Source of the DNA: Rhodospirillales bacterium
GTDB taxonomy: Bacteria; Pseudomonadota; Alphaproteobacteria; UBA8366; Aestuariispiraceae
Direction of reading: 5' to 3'
Length of the DNA: 37,248 nucleotides
Assembly (NCBI GenBank): GCA_002696645.1
Contig: NZSA01000031.1
Location: forward strand, 60,310-97,557
How positions within the stretch are numbered: position 1 is the stretch's first letter; the number at the start of each line of letters is the position of its first letter. Made by a program: the position numbers and the translations under genes. The notes below the pieces were generated by a model that did not search any database, was not told the origin of the DNA, and worked only from the letters and a program-made list of their open reading frames with translations. Shown here piece by piece: positions 26,746 to 35,945 of the stretch.

Positions 26746-27627
26746 CTACTGCGAAATTGGTGCCGCACCTGTCTCGTTCTGGAAATAGCGGAAGAAATCG
26801 CTGTTGGGCGCACCGACAAAGGTCGTCGTGTCACCCCCCAGCCCCTTCTGCATTGCCTGCATAGACCGCCAGAAGTCAAAGAACGCAACATTCTGACCAT
26901 AGGCACTGTTATACAGGCCCTGGGCTTCCGCATCGCCCTTACCACGCAGGATTTCTGCTTCCCGTCTGGCTTCGGACACAATCACGCGCTGGCGCTTGTC
27001 CCCTTCGGCGCGGATTCGCTGGGCTTCCTTATCCCCTTCGGCCCGCGCCAGACGTGCTTCCTGCTGGCGCTGTGTGGTCATGCGCTGAAAGATTGCCTCG
27101 CTGTTGTCTTCCGGCAAATCAATACGCTTGATGCGCACATCAACCACTTCAATCCCAAAGGTTGCCGCTTCACGCGCAACGATGCGGGTGAAATCTTCCA
27201 TCAGGCGGGCGCGTTCCGGCGTCAAGACAACAGAAAGGTTTACCTCCCCGATGACTTCCCGAAGCGATGCGTTGATCAATGAGTTAAACCGCTGCTCTAT
27301 GCCGCGTTCCGTACCAACCGTCTGGAAGAACCGCAGAGGATCAGTGATGCGATAGCGCGCAAAGGCGTTCACAACCAATTGCTTCTGATCTGCCGTCGGG
27401 ATTTCCTGTTGGTCTGCGTCATAGTCCAACACGCGCTTGTCAAAGAAACGGGCTGTGTCGACAAAGGGTACTTTAAAATGCAGGCCCGGTTCCGTGATTT
27501 CACGCTGCGGTTCCCCGAAGCGCATGACAAGAACCTGTTCGGTTTCCCGCACGGTAAAGGCGGCACTGATCCCGGTGATGAAGATCACAACCAGGAGGCC
27601 AAGAATTATGAGAGAACTGCGTTTCAT
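26746..27627 (-). CDS. hflC: protease modulator HflC
   Basis: A 293-residue SPFH protein with an N-terminal membrane anchor (about 5-25) and a periplasmic band 7 domain. Family segments include VRETEQVLVMRFGEPQREI, PGLHFKVPFVDTARFFDKR and FGIEVVDVRIKRIDLPEDN. HflC and HflK form a large cage around the FtsH protease and control membrane-protein turnover. Its start overlaps the hflK stop by 4 bases (ATGA). Length is normal. Confidence 0.96.
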   Translation of the reverse strand: MKRSSLIILGLLVVIFITGISAAFTVRETEQVLVMRFGEPQREITEPGLHFKVPFVDTARFFDKRVLDYDADQQEIPTADQKQLVVNAFARYRITDPLRFFQTVGTERGIEQRFNSLINASLREVIGEVNLSVVLTPERARLMEDFTRIVAREAATFGIEVVDVRIKRIDLPEDNSEAIFQRMTTQRQQEARLARAEGDKEAQRIRAEGDKRQRVIVSEARREAEILRGKGDAEAQGLYNSAYGQNVAFFDFWRSMQAMQKGLGGDTTTFVGAPNSDFFRYFQNETGAAPISQ

Positions 27628-28775
27628 TTGGCGGCTCCCGTCTTCAGTTGATCCAGTGGCAGATAAGGAACAACCCCACTGCCTTCTGCCCCTGGTTCAA
27701 TCAGAACCTTGTTCATTTTAGAGAGCACATCTTCCATGGTTTGAAGATAGATGCGTCGTTTGGTGATGTCGGGCGCCTGCTTGTATTCCGTCAGGATCGC
27801 CAGGAACCGCTGAGTGTCCCCCTGTGCCTGGTTGACGCGTTCCTGACGATAGGCTTCCGCCTCCCGCAGGATCTGTTGCGCTTCACCTTCTGCCCGCTGG
27901 GTGACTTCGTTGAACTGACCCGTTGCTTCGTTGATTTTCTTTTCCTTATCCGCCTGCGCAGCCTGCACATCGCGGAAGGCATCGATCACCTGATTGGGCG
28001 GATCAAATTTCTGAGGGTTCACCTGAGTGATTTCAATTCCCGCGCCATAGCTGTCCAGAATTTGCTGAATGCGTTGATGAGCATCCTGCGCCACGGCATT
28101 CCGCCCGCGCGTCCGGATATATTCAAATGCGCTTTTACCGACGATTTCCCGCATTGCCGCCTCAGCAGCGTTCTTCACGCTTTGCTCTGGATTGCGTACA
28201 TTAAACAGGAATTCCCCCGCATCGCGAATTTTCCAGAAGACCGAGAACTGAATGTCGATGATATTTTCATCGCCCGTCAGCATCAGACTTTCCGCCCGCA
28301 ATTCAGAGGCCGAGGTACGTCCGGCGCTGCCGTTAAACCCGATCTCTACCGTATTGACCGCCGTCACGCGCGGCAACAGAACCTCTCCCAGCGGGGCGGG
28401 AACATTATAATTCAAACCCGGTCCGGTAACAGATGTCAGCTTGCCAAAGACCAGTTCAACGCCCTGTTGGTCGGCCTCAACGCGATAAAAGCCGGTTCCC
28501 AGCCAGATCAGGATCAGCAAAAGACCCACTGCGATCCCGCCCTTAACACCAAAGCCACCGGGGATCATGGAGCGGAGCTTCTCCTGCCCCTTGCGCACCA
28601 TTTCCTCAACATCAGGGGGCTGGCCGCCGGGACCACGCCCGCCGCCGCCGCCACCCGGGCGTCTCCAAGGGCTGTTCGGGCCGCCGCCATTGCCGCCACC
28701 ACGATTTCCACCGCCGCGATTTCCGCCGCCGCCCTGGCCGCCCCAAGGGCCGCCACCATTATTTTCCCAAGGCAT
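27624..28775 (-). CDS. hflK: FtsH protease activity modulator HflK
   Basis: A 383-residue protein. The first 55 residues are Gly/Asn/Arg-rich with repeated GGG units, usual for HflK. A membrane helix (about 80-100) and an SPFH domain follow, with YRVEADQQGVELVFGK, GPGLNYNVPAPLGEVLLPRV and YGAGIEITQVNPQKFDPP, then a coiled region. It is the first gene of hflK-hflC, with GGAACAGG just before ATG 28775. A long opposite-strand open frame over this gene is a codon-bias shadow. Confidence 0.96.
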   Translation of the reverse strand: MPWENNGGGPWGGQGGGGNRGGGNRGGGNGGGPNSPWRRPGGGGGGRGPGGQPPDVEEMVRKGQEKLRSMIPGGFGVKGGIAVGLLLILIWLGTGFYRVEADQQGVELVFGKLTSVTGPGLNYNVPAPLGEVLLPRVTAVNTVEIGFNGSAGRTSASELRAESLMLTGDENIIDIQFSVFWKIRDAGEFLFNVRNPEQSVKNAAEAAMREIVGKSAFEYIRTRGRNAVAQDAHQRIQQILDSYGAGIEITQVNPQKFDPPNQVIDAFRDVQAAQADKEKKINEATGQFNEVTQRAEGEAQQILREAEAYRQERVNQAQGDTQRFLAILTEYKQAPDITKRRIYLQTMEDVLSKMNKVLIEPGAEGSGVVPYLPLDQLKTGAAK

Positions 28776-29077
28776 CCTGTTCCGATCCGTCCGCCGTTAA
28801 TACACTAATTGTCACGATCGATCCTGTTACCCTTATCGGCTGCAGGTCGCGTCAAATTCAGCCTCGCACGCCCATCCAGACTGCGACGGGCGCATAACAC
28901 TTGATTTTTGCGGGTCAAACAACCCTGCACGCATGTTTTATCATATGCGGTCTTTGCGCCATGCTTCCTGTTCATATATGTACGACAAGACAAGTTCCCA
29001 ACCATGTGGCGTTGATTTTTCGAGATTTCTGAACAAATTTTCACCACACACCCGTTCATGACAGGAGTTTCTGAATT
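28776..29077. other. divergent intergenic region hflK / mrp
   Basis: A 302-base non-coding gap that must hold promoters for both directions. On the reverse strand a TTGACG (complement of 28850-28855) is a possible -35 for hflK, but no good -10 follows at 16-18 bases. On the forward strand I see AT-rich stretches near 28970-29045 but no convincing promoter. A ribosome site AGGAG precedes mrp. Confidence 0.5.
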
Positions 29078-30187
29078 ATGTCCGATATTACTGAGGTCGC
29101 AGTCCGAAAAGCTTTGGCGGGCATTCGTGCGCCAGGCGGCGGCGATATCGTCAGTTCCGGTCTGGTATCAGGCATCGCCATCCGGGATCGCATGGTCCAG
29201 ATTTCCCTGGAAATCGGCGACCCGTCCAAGGCTGAAAGTTATGAGCCAACCCGGCGCGATGTTGAAAAGGTCGTTGGCGCAATGCCCGATGTCTTGTCGG
29301 CAACCGCTGTGCTGACTGCCGAAAAGGGTTCCGGCAGCACCACATCGGCAAAACCGGCATCAGATCAAGGGGGCATAGAGAAAGGCGCTGGCAAGATCCG
29401 CCATATCGTCGCCGTCGCCAGCGGCAAGGGCGGCGTTGGGAAATCCACCACGGCGGTCAATATCGCACTGGCCTTAAAGCAACTGGGCCTGCGGGTGGGC
29501 ATGCTGGACGCCGACATCTTTGGCCCGTCGCAGCCGCGCATGCTGGGCATTTCCGGCAGCCGCCCCAATTCACCCGATGGGAAGACGCTGGAACCCTTGG
29601 AAAGCTATGGCATCAAAGTCATGTCGATCGGCTTTCTGGTCCCCGAAGATCAGCCCGTTGTCTGGCGCGGCCCGATGGTTATGGGCGCGCTGCAACAAAT
29701 GCTGGACGATGTCATCTGGGGTGAATTGGATATCCTGATCGTCGATATGCCGCCCGGTACTGGGGATGCCCAATTGACGATGTCGCAAAAGGTGCCTTTG
29801 GCCGGTGCCGTGATTGTATCCACGCCACAGGACATTGCCCTGCTGGATGCCCGCAAGGGCCTGAACATGTTCCGCAAGGTCGATGTGCCCGTATTGGGTA
29901 TTATTGAAAACATGTCGATGTATATCTGCCCCAATTGCGGCCACGAAGCCCATATCTTTGGCCATGGCGGCGCAAAGAAAGAGGCGGAGAAGCTGGGCAC
30001 GCCGTTCCTGGGAGAAATCCCGCTGGAGATTGAAATCCGCCTGACCGCCGATGGCGGCAATCCCATCGTCGTATCCGATCCTGAAAGCCCCCATGCCAAG
30101 GCCTATCTGGCGATTGCTGAGAAAATCCAAACCGCATTGGATGGGCCAGGTGCGGGGCGCGCGGCCCCCCTGTTCACAACAGAATAA
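29078..30187 (+). CDS. apbC: Mrp/ApbC family iron-sulfur cluster carrier ATPase
   Basis: A 369-residue protein. Residues about 1-85 form a MIP18/DUF59-type domain; a linker follows, then the P-loop ATPase with deviant Walker A GKGGVGKST (116-124), DADIFGPSQPRML, and DMPPGTGDAQLT. The CPNC pair (Cys284, Cys287) is the cluster-bridging motif. These dimers bind and pass on 4Fe-4S clusters. IspG in the same window is one enzyme needing such clusters, though a direct link is not shown. AGGAG lies 11 bases before ATG 29078. Confidence 0.95.
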   Translation: MSDITEVAVRKALAGIRAPGGGDIVSSGLVSGIAIRDRMVQISLEIGDPSKAESYEPTRRDVEKVVGAMPDVLSATAVLTAEKGSGSTTSAKPASDQGGIEKGAGKIRHIVAVASGKGGVGKSTTAVNIALALKQLGLRVGMLDADIFGPSQPRMLGISGSRPNSPDGKTLEPLESYGIKVMSIGFLVPEDQPVVWRGPMVMGALQQMLDDVIWGELDILIVDMPPGTGDAQLTMSQKVPLAGAVIVSTPQDIALLDARKGLNMFRKVDVPVLGIIENMSMYICPNCGHEAHIFGHGGAKKEAEKLGTPFLGEIPLEIEIRLTADGGNPIVVSDPESPHAKAYLAIAEKIQTALDGPGAGRAAPLFTTE

Positions 30188-30202
30188 GCCCCGGGCGCGA
30201 TC

Positions 30203-31138
30203 ATGACGGGTCAACGGATCATCAGGGGAATTGCACGCGGCACTCGCGCCGTCATCCTGATGACCCTTCTGATCGCGCCCTTGCAGATTTCGACCACAGG
30301 TCCAGCAGGCGCGCAGGCGGATGAAAAAGAACCCCGCCTGATTGAAGTGATCAATCGGGCCCGGGCGGAGCGCAATCGTGCCCCCCTGCGTTATGAACCC
30401 CGTCTGACGCAAATCGCCCGCCAGATGGCCCAGGCAATCTATCAAGGTCAGAAACTGGACGCCCTGACCGATGGGTTGGAGACCCTGTTAAAATCAAAAG
30501 GGTACCCATACACATTGTATGGGGGGCGCTATGCCATCAATTCGGATTCCGTCGAGAAAATGGTCACTGAATGGCTGGAGGATGGCGGTCAACAGAGCAT
30601 TCTGACCAACAAGACTGCGACAGAAATCGGTGTGGCCTATCTAAGCAGCGAAGGGTCCCTGGTGCCGGATATCGAACCCAGCATCTGGACTGTTGTAATT
30701 GCCGCCCCAGCCAGGCCCGCCGATTCAGATTGGGCACAGCAGATCTTGCAACTGGTCAACCAGTTTCGCGCCACTTATCAATTGCCACCGTTGCAGCCTA
30801 ACGCTTTTCTGAACCGGGCCGGTATGGCCCAGGCGCGGGATATGCTGGCGCGGGATTTTTTCAGCCATACGAACCCGGATAATGTCGGGCCGGGTGAACG
30901 CGCAACCAAGGCCGGGTACAAATGGTCCCTGGTGCTGGAAAACATCGCAGCGGGCCAGTCCACCCCCCGTGATGTCGTTAATGCCTGGATCGCCTCAAAA
31001 GAAGGCCACCGGGAAGCCATGCTTAACCCTGATGTCACCGAACTTGGTATAGGATATGTCTTTGCCCCATTCGATCCAGGGCGCATAAAATCACTGCATT
31101 ACTGGGCAATGACCCTGGGTAAGCCTAGGGACCCATGA
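30203..31138 (+). CDS. secreted protein with two CAP (SCP/PR-1) domains
   Basis: A 311-residue protein with an N-terminal signal peptide (hydrophobic about 15-30, ending near AGAQA at 39). Residues about 44-168 resemble a CAP domain but lack its His residues. Residues about 178-306 are a canonical bacterial CAP domain: ARDFFSHTNPD (His222), LENIAAG (Glu246), WIASKEGHREAML (His269) and ELGIGYVFAP. CAP proteins are extracytoplasmic with no single known function in bacteria. It starts 15 bases after apbC and overlaps a possible start of the next gene. Confidence 0.85.
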   Translation: MTGQRIIRGIARGTRAVILMTLLIAPLQISTTGPAGAQADEKEPRLIEVINRARAERNRAPLRYEPRLTQIARQMAQAIYQGQKLDALTDGLETLLKSKGYPYTLYGGRYAINSDSVEKMVTEWLEDGGQQSILTNKTATEIGVAYLSSEGSLVPDIEPSIWTVVIAAPARPADSDWAQQILQLVNQFRATYQLPPLQPNAFLNRAGMAQARDMLARDFFSHTNPDNVGPGERATKAGYKWSLVLENIAAGQSTPRDVVNAWIASKEGHREAMLNPDVTELGIGYVFAPFDPGRIKSLHYWAMTLGKPRDP

Positions 31139-31179
31139 TAACGTTCAATGCGCATAGAAACGATTTGAAAGGCTTGAAG

Positions 31180-31602
31180 ATGAGACTTTTGTGCAGCGTG
31201 CTTGTCGGGGCAATTGTGCTGTTGGCGCCCAGCGTATGGGCACAAAGCCCACCGCCGCCAGGCGCACAGGTTTTCTTTGCCAATCTTCAGGATGGCGCGG
31301 TCGTCAAAAGCCCGTTTCTGGTTAAGTTCGGCGCAGAAGGGGTAAAAATCACCCGTGCAGGAATCAACATCCCCGGCACCGGTCATCACCATCTGCTGAT
31401 CAATACGGAACTGACCGCCGAAGATAAGGGATATTCCATTCCCCAGGATGAGCGCCACCTGCATTTCGGTGGCGGTCAGACAGAGGTGGAACTGAACCTG
31501 GATCCCGGCACCTACACGCTGATGATGGTCCTGGGCGATGGCGACCATGTACCGTTTGAGCCGATGATCACGTCCGACAAAATCACCATAACTGTTGAAT
31601 AG
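31180..31602 (+). CDS. secreted DUF4399 protein
   Basis: A 140-residue protein from ATG 31180 with AAAGG seven bases upstream; it opens with a signal peptide MRLLCSVLVGAIVLLAPSVW ending AQS. The mature part shows VFFANLQDGAVVKSPFLVKF and GTGHHHLLINTEL, the DUF4399 signature with three consecutive His. A second in-frame ATG at 31135 overlaps the CAP stop and would bury the signal peptide, so it is less likely. The fold is probably a beta sandwich; the His cluster may bind metal (inference). Confidence 0.85.
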   Translation: MRLLCSVLVGAIVLLAPSVWAQSPPPPGAQVFFANLQDGAVVKSPFLVKFGAEGVKITRAGINIPGTGHHHLLINTELTAEDKGYSIPQDERHLHFGGGQTEVELNLDPGTYTLMMVLGDGDHVPFEPMITSDKITITVE

Positions 31603-31613
31603 GAAATTTTCAG

Positions 31614-32369
31614 ATGACCGCATTTGACCGCTTGCGCGATGGGGATTTTGCCATCGGAACCATGATCATGACCGACAGCATGCTGACTGCAGAAGTGGCG
31701 GCGCGATCAGGCTTCGATTTTTTATGTCTGGATCGTCAGCACGGCCTGATTGACGACGCGACCCTGTGGCAGCAGATGGCCGCCATCGGGCGCATTGGCA
31801 AGGCCTGCCCCTGGGTTCGGGTGCCCTGGAACACGATGGCGGACGCAATGCGGGCGCTGGATGGTGGCGCGGCTGGCATCATCGCGCCCATGGTCGGCAA
31901 TCGCCAAGAGGCTGAGGCCCTGGTTCGGGCCTGCCGCTATCCCCCGATGGGAGAACGCAGTTGGGGCCCTGTCCGCGCAGGCATGGATGATGGGGTTGGC
32001 TATACCAAGGCGGCCAATGACACCCTGTTCGTGGCCGCCATGATCGAAACCAAAGACGGCTATGAGAATCTGGAAGAGATCGCCGCCACGCCGGGTCTGG
32101 ATGCGTTGTTTGTGGGACCCAATGACCTGAGCCTGGCCATGGGCAATTGGCAACCGGCGATGCCGACCGATAAGGACTTTATCGCCGCCCTGACCCGCAT
32201 TGCCGACATTGCCAAGGCCAATGGCAAGCTGGCGGGCATTCATTGTTCCGACGCCGCCATGGCGCGGGCCTGCCGCGCCTGGGGCTTCCGCTTTGTCACT
32301 ATTGCCGCCGACATCGCCTTTCTGGGTCAGGCCGCCGCCGCCTGTGTCCAGGCTGCTCAGGAAAAGTAA
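31614..32369 (+). CDS. HpcH/HpaI family aldolase
   Basis: A 251-residue class II aldolase of the 2-keto-3-deoxy acid type. [11 protein letters not shown] carries the catalytic His43, [10 protein letters not shown] the metal ligand Glu145 and [11 protein letters not shown] the ligand Asp171. These enzymes split or join pyruvate with an aldehyde; the substrate cannot be read from sequence. It starts 11 bases after the DUF4399 gene and precedes adhC by 82 bases. Confidence 0.93.
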   Translation: MTAFDRLRDGDFAIGTMIMTDSMLTAEVAARSGFDFLCLDRQHGLIDDATLWQQMAAIGRIGKACPWVRVPWNTMADAMRALDGGAAGIIAPMVGNRQEAEALVRACRYPPMGERSWGPVRAGMDDGVGYTKAANDTLFVAAMIETKDGYENLEEIAATPGLDALFVGPNDLSLAMGNWQPAMPTDKDFIAALTRIADIAKANGKLAGIHCSDAAMARACRAWGFRFVTIAADIAFLGQAAAACVQAAQEK

Positions 32370-32451
32370 GGACATAGATACTTGCACCACCGGAAGAGGG
32401 CTGGCAGTCTCTGGCCCGAAAAATTGTTCCAAGTTTAGGGAGAAACCACCA

Positions 32452-33564
32452 ATGAAAACCCGTGCCGCTGTTGCCTTTCAGGCTGGAAAACCACTGAGCA
32501 TTGAAGAGGTCGATCTGGAAGGACCGCGTGCAGGCGAGGTATTGGTGGAAATCAAGGCGACCGGCGTTTGCCACACGGACGAATTCACCCGCAGCGGGGA
32601 CGACCCTGAAGGCGCATTTCCAGCGATTCTGGGCCATGAAGGGGCTGGTATCGTGGTCGATGTCGGACCGGGTGTGACCACCCTGAAGAAGGGCGATCAT
32701 GTTATCCCCCTGTACACGCCGGAATGCCGTGTCTGCGAATACTGCCTGAACCCAAAGACAAATCTGTGTCAGGCGATCCGCACCACCCAGGGTCAGGGCC
32801 TGATGCCTGATGGCTCTTCTCGCTTCTCTCTGAATGGCGAGCCGATCCTGCATTATATGGGCACTTCGACCTTCGCCAATCACACGGTTGTGCCGGAAAT
32901 CGCCCTGGCAAAAGTGCGGGAAGACGCCCCGTTTGATAAGATTTGCTACATCGGCTGTGGCGTGACGACGGGGATTGGTGCGGTTATCAACACGGCAAAG
33001 GTTGAGATCGGCTCAAATGTCGTGGTCTTTGGACTGGGCGGGATCGGCCTGAATGTCATTCAGGGTGCCCGACTGGCGGGCGCAAATATGATTGTCGGGG
33101 TTGATTTGAACCCTGCGAAAAAGGAAATGGCAGAACGGTTTGGCATGACCCATTTCGTTAATCCGAAAGAGGTCGAAGGCGATCTGGTCCCCTATCTGGT
33201 GGATCTGACCAAGGGCGGCGCGGATTACAGTTTCGAATGCATCGGGCGCACCGACACAATGCGCCAGGCCCTGGAATGCTGTCACAAAGGCTGGGGCGAA
33301 AGCATCATCATTGGCGTTGCCGGTGCGGGTCAGGAAATCTCCACCCGTCCCTTCCAACTGGTGACGGGCAGATCCTGGCGCGGCACGGCCTTTGGCGGCG
33401 CCCGGGGTCGCACAGATGTGCCCAAAATCGTCGACTGGTACATGGATGGCAAAATCGACATCGACCCGATGATCACCCACACCATGCCCTTAAACGATAT
33501 CAACAAGGCTTTTGACCTGATGCACAGTGGTGACAGCATCCGATCTGTTGTTGTCTTTGACTGA
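32452..33564 (+). CDS. adhC: S-(hydroxymethyl)glutathione dehydrogenase (class III alcohol dehydrogenase)
   Basis: A 370-residue zinc enzyme that oxidises the formaldehyde-glutathione adduct to S-formylglutathione. Catalytic zinc ligands Cys40 (GVCHTDEF) and His62 (GHEGAG), and structural zinc Cys92, Cys95, Cys98 and Cys106 are all present, with the cofactor loop GLGGIGLNV and the class III segment [21 protein letters not shown] lies 9 bases before ATG 32452; the longer open frame upstream overlaps the aldolase and is not coding. The next step, FghA, is encoded 2.4 kb downstream. Confidence 0.96.
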   Translation: MKTRAAVAFQAGKPLSIEEVDLEGPRAGEVLVEIKATGVCHTDEFTRSGDDPEGAFPAILGHEGAGIVVDVGPGVTTLKKGDHVIPLYTPECRVCEYCLNPKTNLCQAIRTTQGQGLMPDGSSRFSLNGEPILHYMGTSTFANHTVVPEIALAKVREDAPFDKICYIGCGVTTGIGAVINTAKVEIGSNVVVFGLGGIGLNVIQGARLAGANMIVGVDLNPAKKEMAERFGMTHFVNPKEVEGDLVPYLVDLTKGGADYSFECIGRTDTMRQALECCHKGWGESIIIGVAGAGQEISTRPFQLVTGRSWRGTAFGGARGRTDVPKIVDWYMDGKIDIDPMITHTMPLNDINKAFDLMHSGDSIRSVVVFD

Positions 33565-33570
33565 TAGGCA

Positions 33571-33603
33571 GGGGCGGATTCACTAGGTGTCTCAATCCGC
33601 CCC
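33571..33603 (+). promoter_or_regulatory. perfect hairpin over the lipid-kinase start
   Basis: GGGGCGGATT (33571-33580) and AATCCGCCCC (33594-33603) form a 10-bp perfect stem with a 13-base loop. The stem holds the only good ribosome site for GTG 33587, and that GTG is in the loop. No T-tract follows. It may cap adhC mRNA, block kinase translation, or both. Confidence 0.6.
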
Positions 33604-34516
33604 CCCTGAATCCACATCCGGAGGTCATCCCCCGACCAAGGTGGATTGTTTCATCAATCCGAATGCGCGCGCCGCTCAGGAAATGGCCGAAACGTTCATT
33701 GAGGCTTTGGAACAGGCTGGAATTGACGTCACCGTTCATTGGATGTCGTCCTGTGAACAGGCCCTGGACGATATTGCCAACCTGCCCGAAACCGACGCCA
33801 TCCTGGTCGGTGGAGGCGATGGGACGGTCAGCGGGCTGCTGCCCGCCTTGCTGGAACGGCGCGAAACGATTGGTATCCTGCCGCTGGGCACCGCGAATGA
33901 CTTTGCCCGTGGGGCCGGCATTCCAACCACGCCGCAAGCTGCCGCGAAGGTCATATCCGAAGGGCACCGCCTGTCTGTTGATACCGGACTGGTTGCGGAC
34001 CGCCCCTTCCTGAATGTCGCAAGCCTTGGGATCAGTGTTGAAATCGCCAGTCTGCACGAAGATCGTGCCAAGAAACTGCTGGGCCGGTTCGCCTACCCCA
34101 TTCGCTGGGCCGAAGCATGGCACAAGCATCGCCCCCTGAAACTGAAGATCTCAACGGATGGCAAGAGCCGACGCGCGCGATGCTCATTATTGGCTGTCGG
34201 ATGCGGGCGTCACTATGGCGGCGGGCTGACCCTGGACGAACAGGCGCAATTGAACGATGGCATGCTGCACCTATATTATGTAGCACCGCGCAATGCCCTA
34301 CATTGGCTGTGGTTTCTGCCTGGCCTGTGGCGTGGCACCTTGAAAGACGGGGACGGTGCCCATACTGGTACCGCCCGGAAAGTTACGATTGAAACCGCAT
34401 CCGGGCGCGCCAAAAAAGTAAACGTTGATGGAGAGATCGTGGCGCATACGCCGATTAACATTACAATTCGCCCTCAAAGTCTGACAATCTTTGCCCCTGC
34501 CGAACGGTCCAATTGA
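33587..34516 (+). CDS. diacylglycerol kinase-type lipid kinase (YegS/DgkB-like)
   Basis: Up to 309 residues. DAGK catalytic features: CFINPNARAAQEM, VGGGDGTVSGLLPAL, GILPLGTANDFARG, and a C-terminal beta domain ending in VNVDGE. These enzymes phosphorylate diacylglycerol or related lipids. Start is uncertain: GTG 33587 sits in the loop of a hairpin, while GTG 33641 would place the domain four residues after the start but lies 15 bases from GGAGGT. The gene follows adhC by 22 bases. Confidence 0.88.
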   Translation: MSQSAPPESTSGGHPPTKVDCFINPNARAAQEMAETFIEALEQAGIDVTVHWMSSCEQALDDIANLPETDAILVGGGDGTVSGLLPALLERRETIGILPLGTANDFARGAGIPTTPQAAAKVISEGHRLSVDTGLVADRPFLNVASLGISVEIASLHEDRAKKLLGRFAYPIRWAEAWHKHRPLKLKISTDGKSRRARCSLLAVGCGRHYGGGLTLDEQAQLNDGMLHLYYVAPRNALHWLWFLPGLWRGTLKDGDGAHTGTARKVTIETASGRAKKVNVDGEIVAHTPINITIRPQSLTIFAPAERSN

Positions 34517-34533
34517 TACCGCGAGGAAATCAA

Positions 34534-34938
34534 ATGTCTCTACTAATCCCGCCGGAAATTGCTGCGATCAATGATGTGATAAAAGCGGCCAGAGATAGTG
34601 CTAGAGCCTGGTCGTGGGCCGCTGACATGGAGGGGGTCAGCGACGCAGCTGATATGCGCGCCAAGTCAAAGGCCAGAACGACACTTGCAGAGCAATTATG
34701 CGATCAGGTGCGTGATCTTGATGCGCAGCCCCCTGCGGAAAATACGCAGGGGGAAATAGAGGTGATTGAGACCCTCTGGTCGAACCTGCGCGCCAGTCTA
34801 TCGGGCGATCCTGATTCTGCTGCTCAAGAACTTTGCAAATCTGCAGAAGACCGATTGTCGGCGGCGATCGATGCGGCTTTGGCGGAAGAAGCACTGCCTC
34901 CCGCCGCCGCCAGCACTATCAATCAATTCATACGTTAA
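34534..34938 (+). CDS. putative four-helix protein, DUF2383-like
   Basis: A 134-residue acidic, Ala-rich, all-helical protein. The order NDVIKAARDSARAWSWAAD, then a Lys/Arg helix, ETLWSNLRASL and CKSAEDRLSAAIDAAL-x-LPP resembles DUF2383/PA2169-type ferritin-like four-helix proteins, but the match is weak and by eye only. GAGGAA lies 9 bases before ATG 34534. It starts 17 bases after the lipid kinase and ends 3 bases before a convergent gene. Confidence 0.6.
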   Translation: MSLLIPPEIAAINDVIKAARDSARAWSWAADMEGVSDAADMRAKSKARTTLAEQLCDQVRDLDAQPPAENTQGEIEVIETLWSNLRASLSGDPDSAAQELCKSAEDRLSAAIDAALAEEALPPAAASTINQFIR

Positions 34939-34941
34939 CCC

Positions 34942-35760
34942 CTAAGTGGTCGATTGAGATAGGGCCATCAGGGGGTTTTCGTCCTCCGCCTGAATCATCG
35001 GGCTGGATTGCGAGTCCTCTATGCTTTGCAGCAGGAAAGCCTGCATCGCATTTCGACGCTCCATTTGTTGCTGATACAGCTGCTCCGTTTCTTCCAGATG
35101 CGCTCTCGCACTCGCCAACGCGCTTTGATAACTCTCATAAGTATCATGATGCGGATACCATCGATTCGCAAATTCGGTTTTATTTAGCATATTTGACGTG
35201 TTGTAATTGGAAACCTGCAGGTTTCCATATCGCGCCGACAGAGCTTTTTTCCCTTCATCCTGAAGGTAGGCAATTTTCGCCTCTCCGCTCAGGCCCATCG
35301 CATCGGCTTTTTTCGCAATATCTTGCAGGACACTGCCGCCGGCATGAGTCGCCACACTGCCATCCATATTGATGTAACCCAGAATTTCAGATCCTGTTGC
35401 GAATACCGTCCGAACGCCGGAAGGCGAGCCAGGATCATTCTGCTCCAGATTTTGCACATGCTGTCGCGCCCGTTCGACACTTTGCAGACTGCCTGGGATG
35501 TCACCTGTGTCTGACATTATCCTGCTTTGCAGTTCCAGCCATTTGTCAAAACTGGGGACGGCGGCACGGTATTGTTCGGCACTTAACTCATGTAACTCGA
35601 CCGACTGCCCATCGGGCATTGTCATTGACACCGTCGTTGGTGTCTCAGGCATTGCATCAATACGTTCATAGAATGCTGCATATTGCGAGTCATACAGCTT
35701 TTTTAAATGCGGCCGCATTGTCGGATCAGAATACATCTTGGCACTGAAATCTATATCCAT
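34942..35760 (-). CDS. unrecognised 272-residue protein
   Basis: No family recognised. It has no signal peptide and no membrane helix. It is mostly helical and rich in Gln, Ser, Met and Tyr, with a likely coiled segment near 210-245 (Gln/Glu/Arg-rich). A GSEILGYINMDGSVATHAGG stretch (about 123-142) may be a beta hairpin. GGGAG lies about 8 bases before ATG 35760, so it is probably translated. It is convergent with the four-helix gene and divergent from fghA. Codon use is a little more AT-rich than its neighbours, to the eye, which could indicate recent arrival. Confidence 0.65.
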   Translation of the reverse strand: MDIDFSAKMYSDPTMRPHLKKLYDSQYAAFYERIDAMPETPTTVSMTMPDGQSVELHELSAEQYRAAVPSFDKWLELQSRIMSDTGDIPGSLQSVERARQHVQNLEQNDPGSPSGVRTVFATGSEILGYINMDGSVATHAGGSVLQDIAKKADAMGLSGEAKIAYLQDEGKKALSARYGNLQVSNYNTSNMLNKTEFANRWYPHHDTYESYQSALASARAHLEETEQLYQQQMERRNAMQAFLLQSIEDSQSSPMIQAEDENPLMALSQSTT

Positions 35761-35945
35761 TGACTTTACTCCCTCATGATAACCCGCAATGGATCAGCAA
35801 AGTTTGTGCCAAAATACATTGGTTAAGTAATTCGCGCTAAAAAAGCGAATATGGGAACAGAAAACCGGCTTGGCCTTGCAGATTTGGTTCGGCCCGGCCA
35901 CATTCTAGACAGCGATACAAACAATCTCAGCCAGTCAGGAAAACG

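Noticed and set aside
25694-26788. 364-codon forward open frame opposite the SPFH gene
   Set aside because: It covers a clear SPFH gene and a terminator; no ribosome site or domain.
27648-28808. 386-codon forward open frame opposite hflK
   Set aside because: It lies entirely over hflK, resembles no family, and its composition is that of an antisense codon-bias shadow.
29570-30445. 291-codon reverse open frame opposite apbC
   Set aside because: Shadow of apbC and the start of the CAP gene, no family similarity.
32200-32451. Long N-terminal extension of adhC
   Set aside because: It overlaps the aldolase gene in another frame and adds 84 residues absent from class III dehydrogenases.
35830-35850. 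Short inverted repeat ATTCGC/GCGAAT upstream of fghA
   Set aside because: Only 6 bp, with no promoter clearly positioned; it could be chance in AT-rich DNA.
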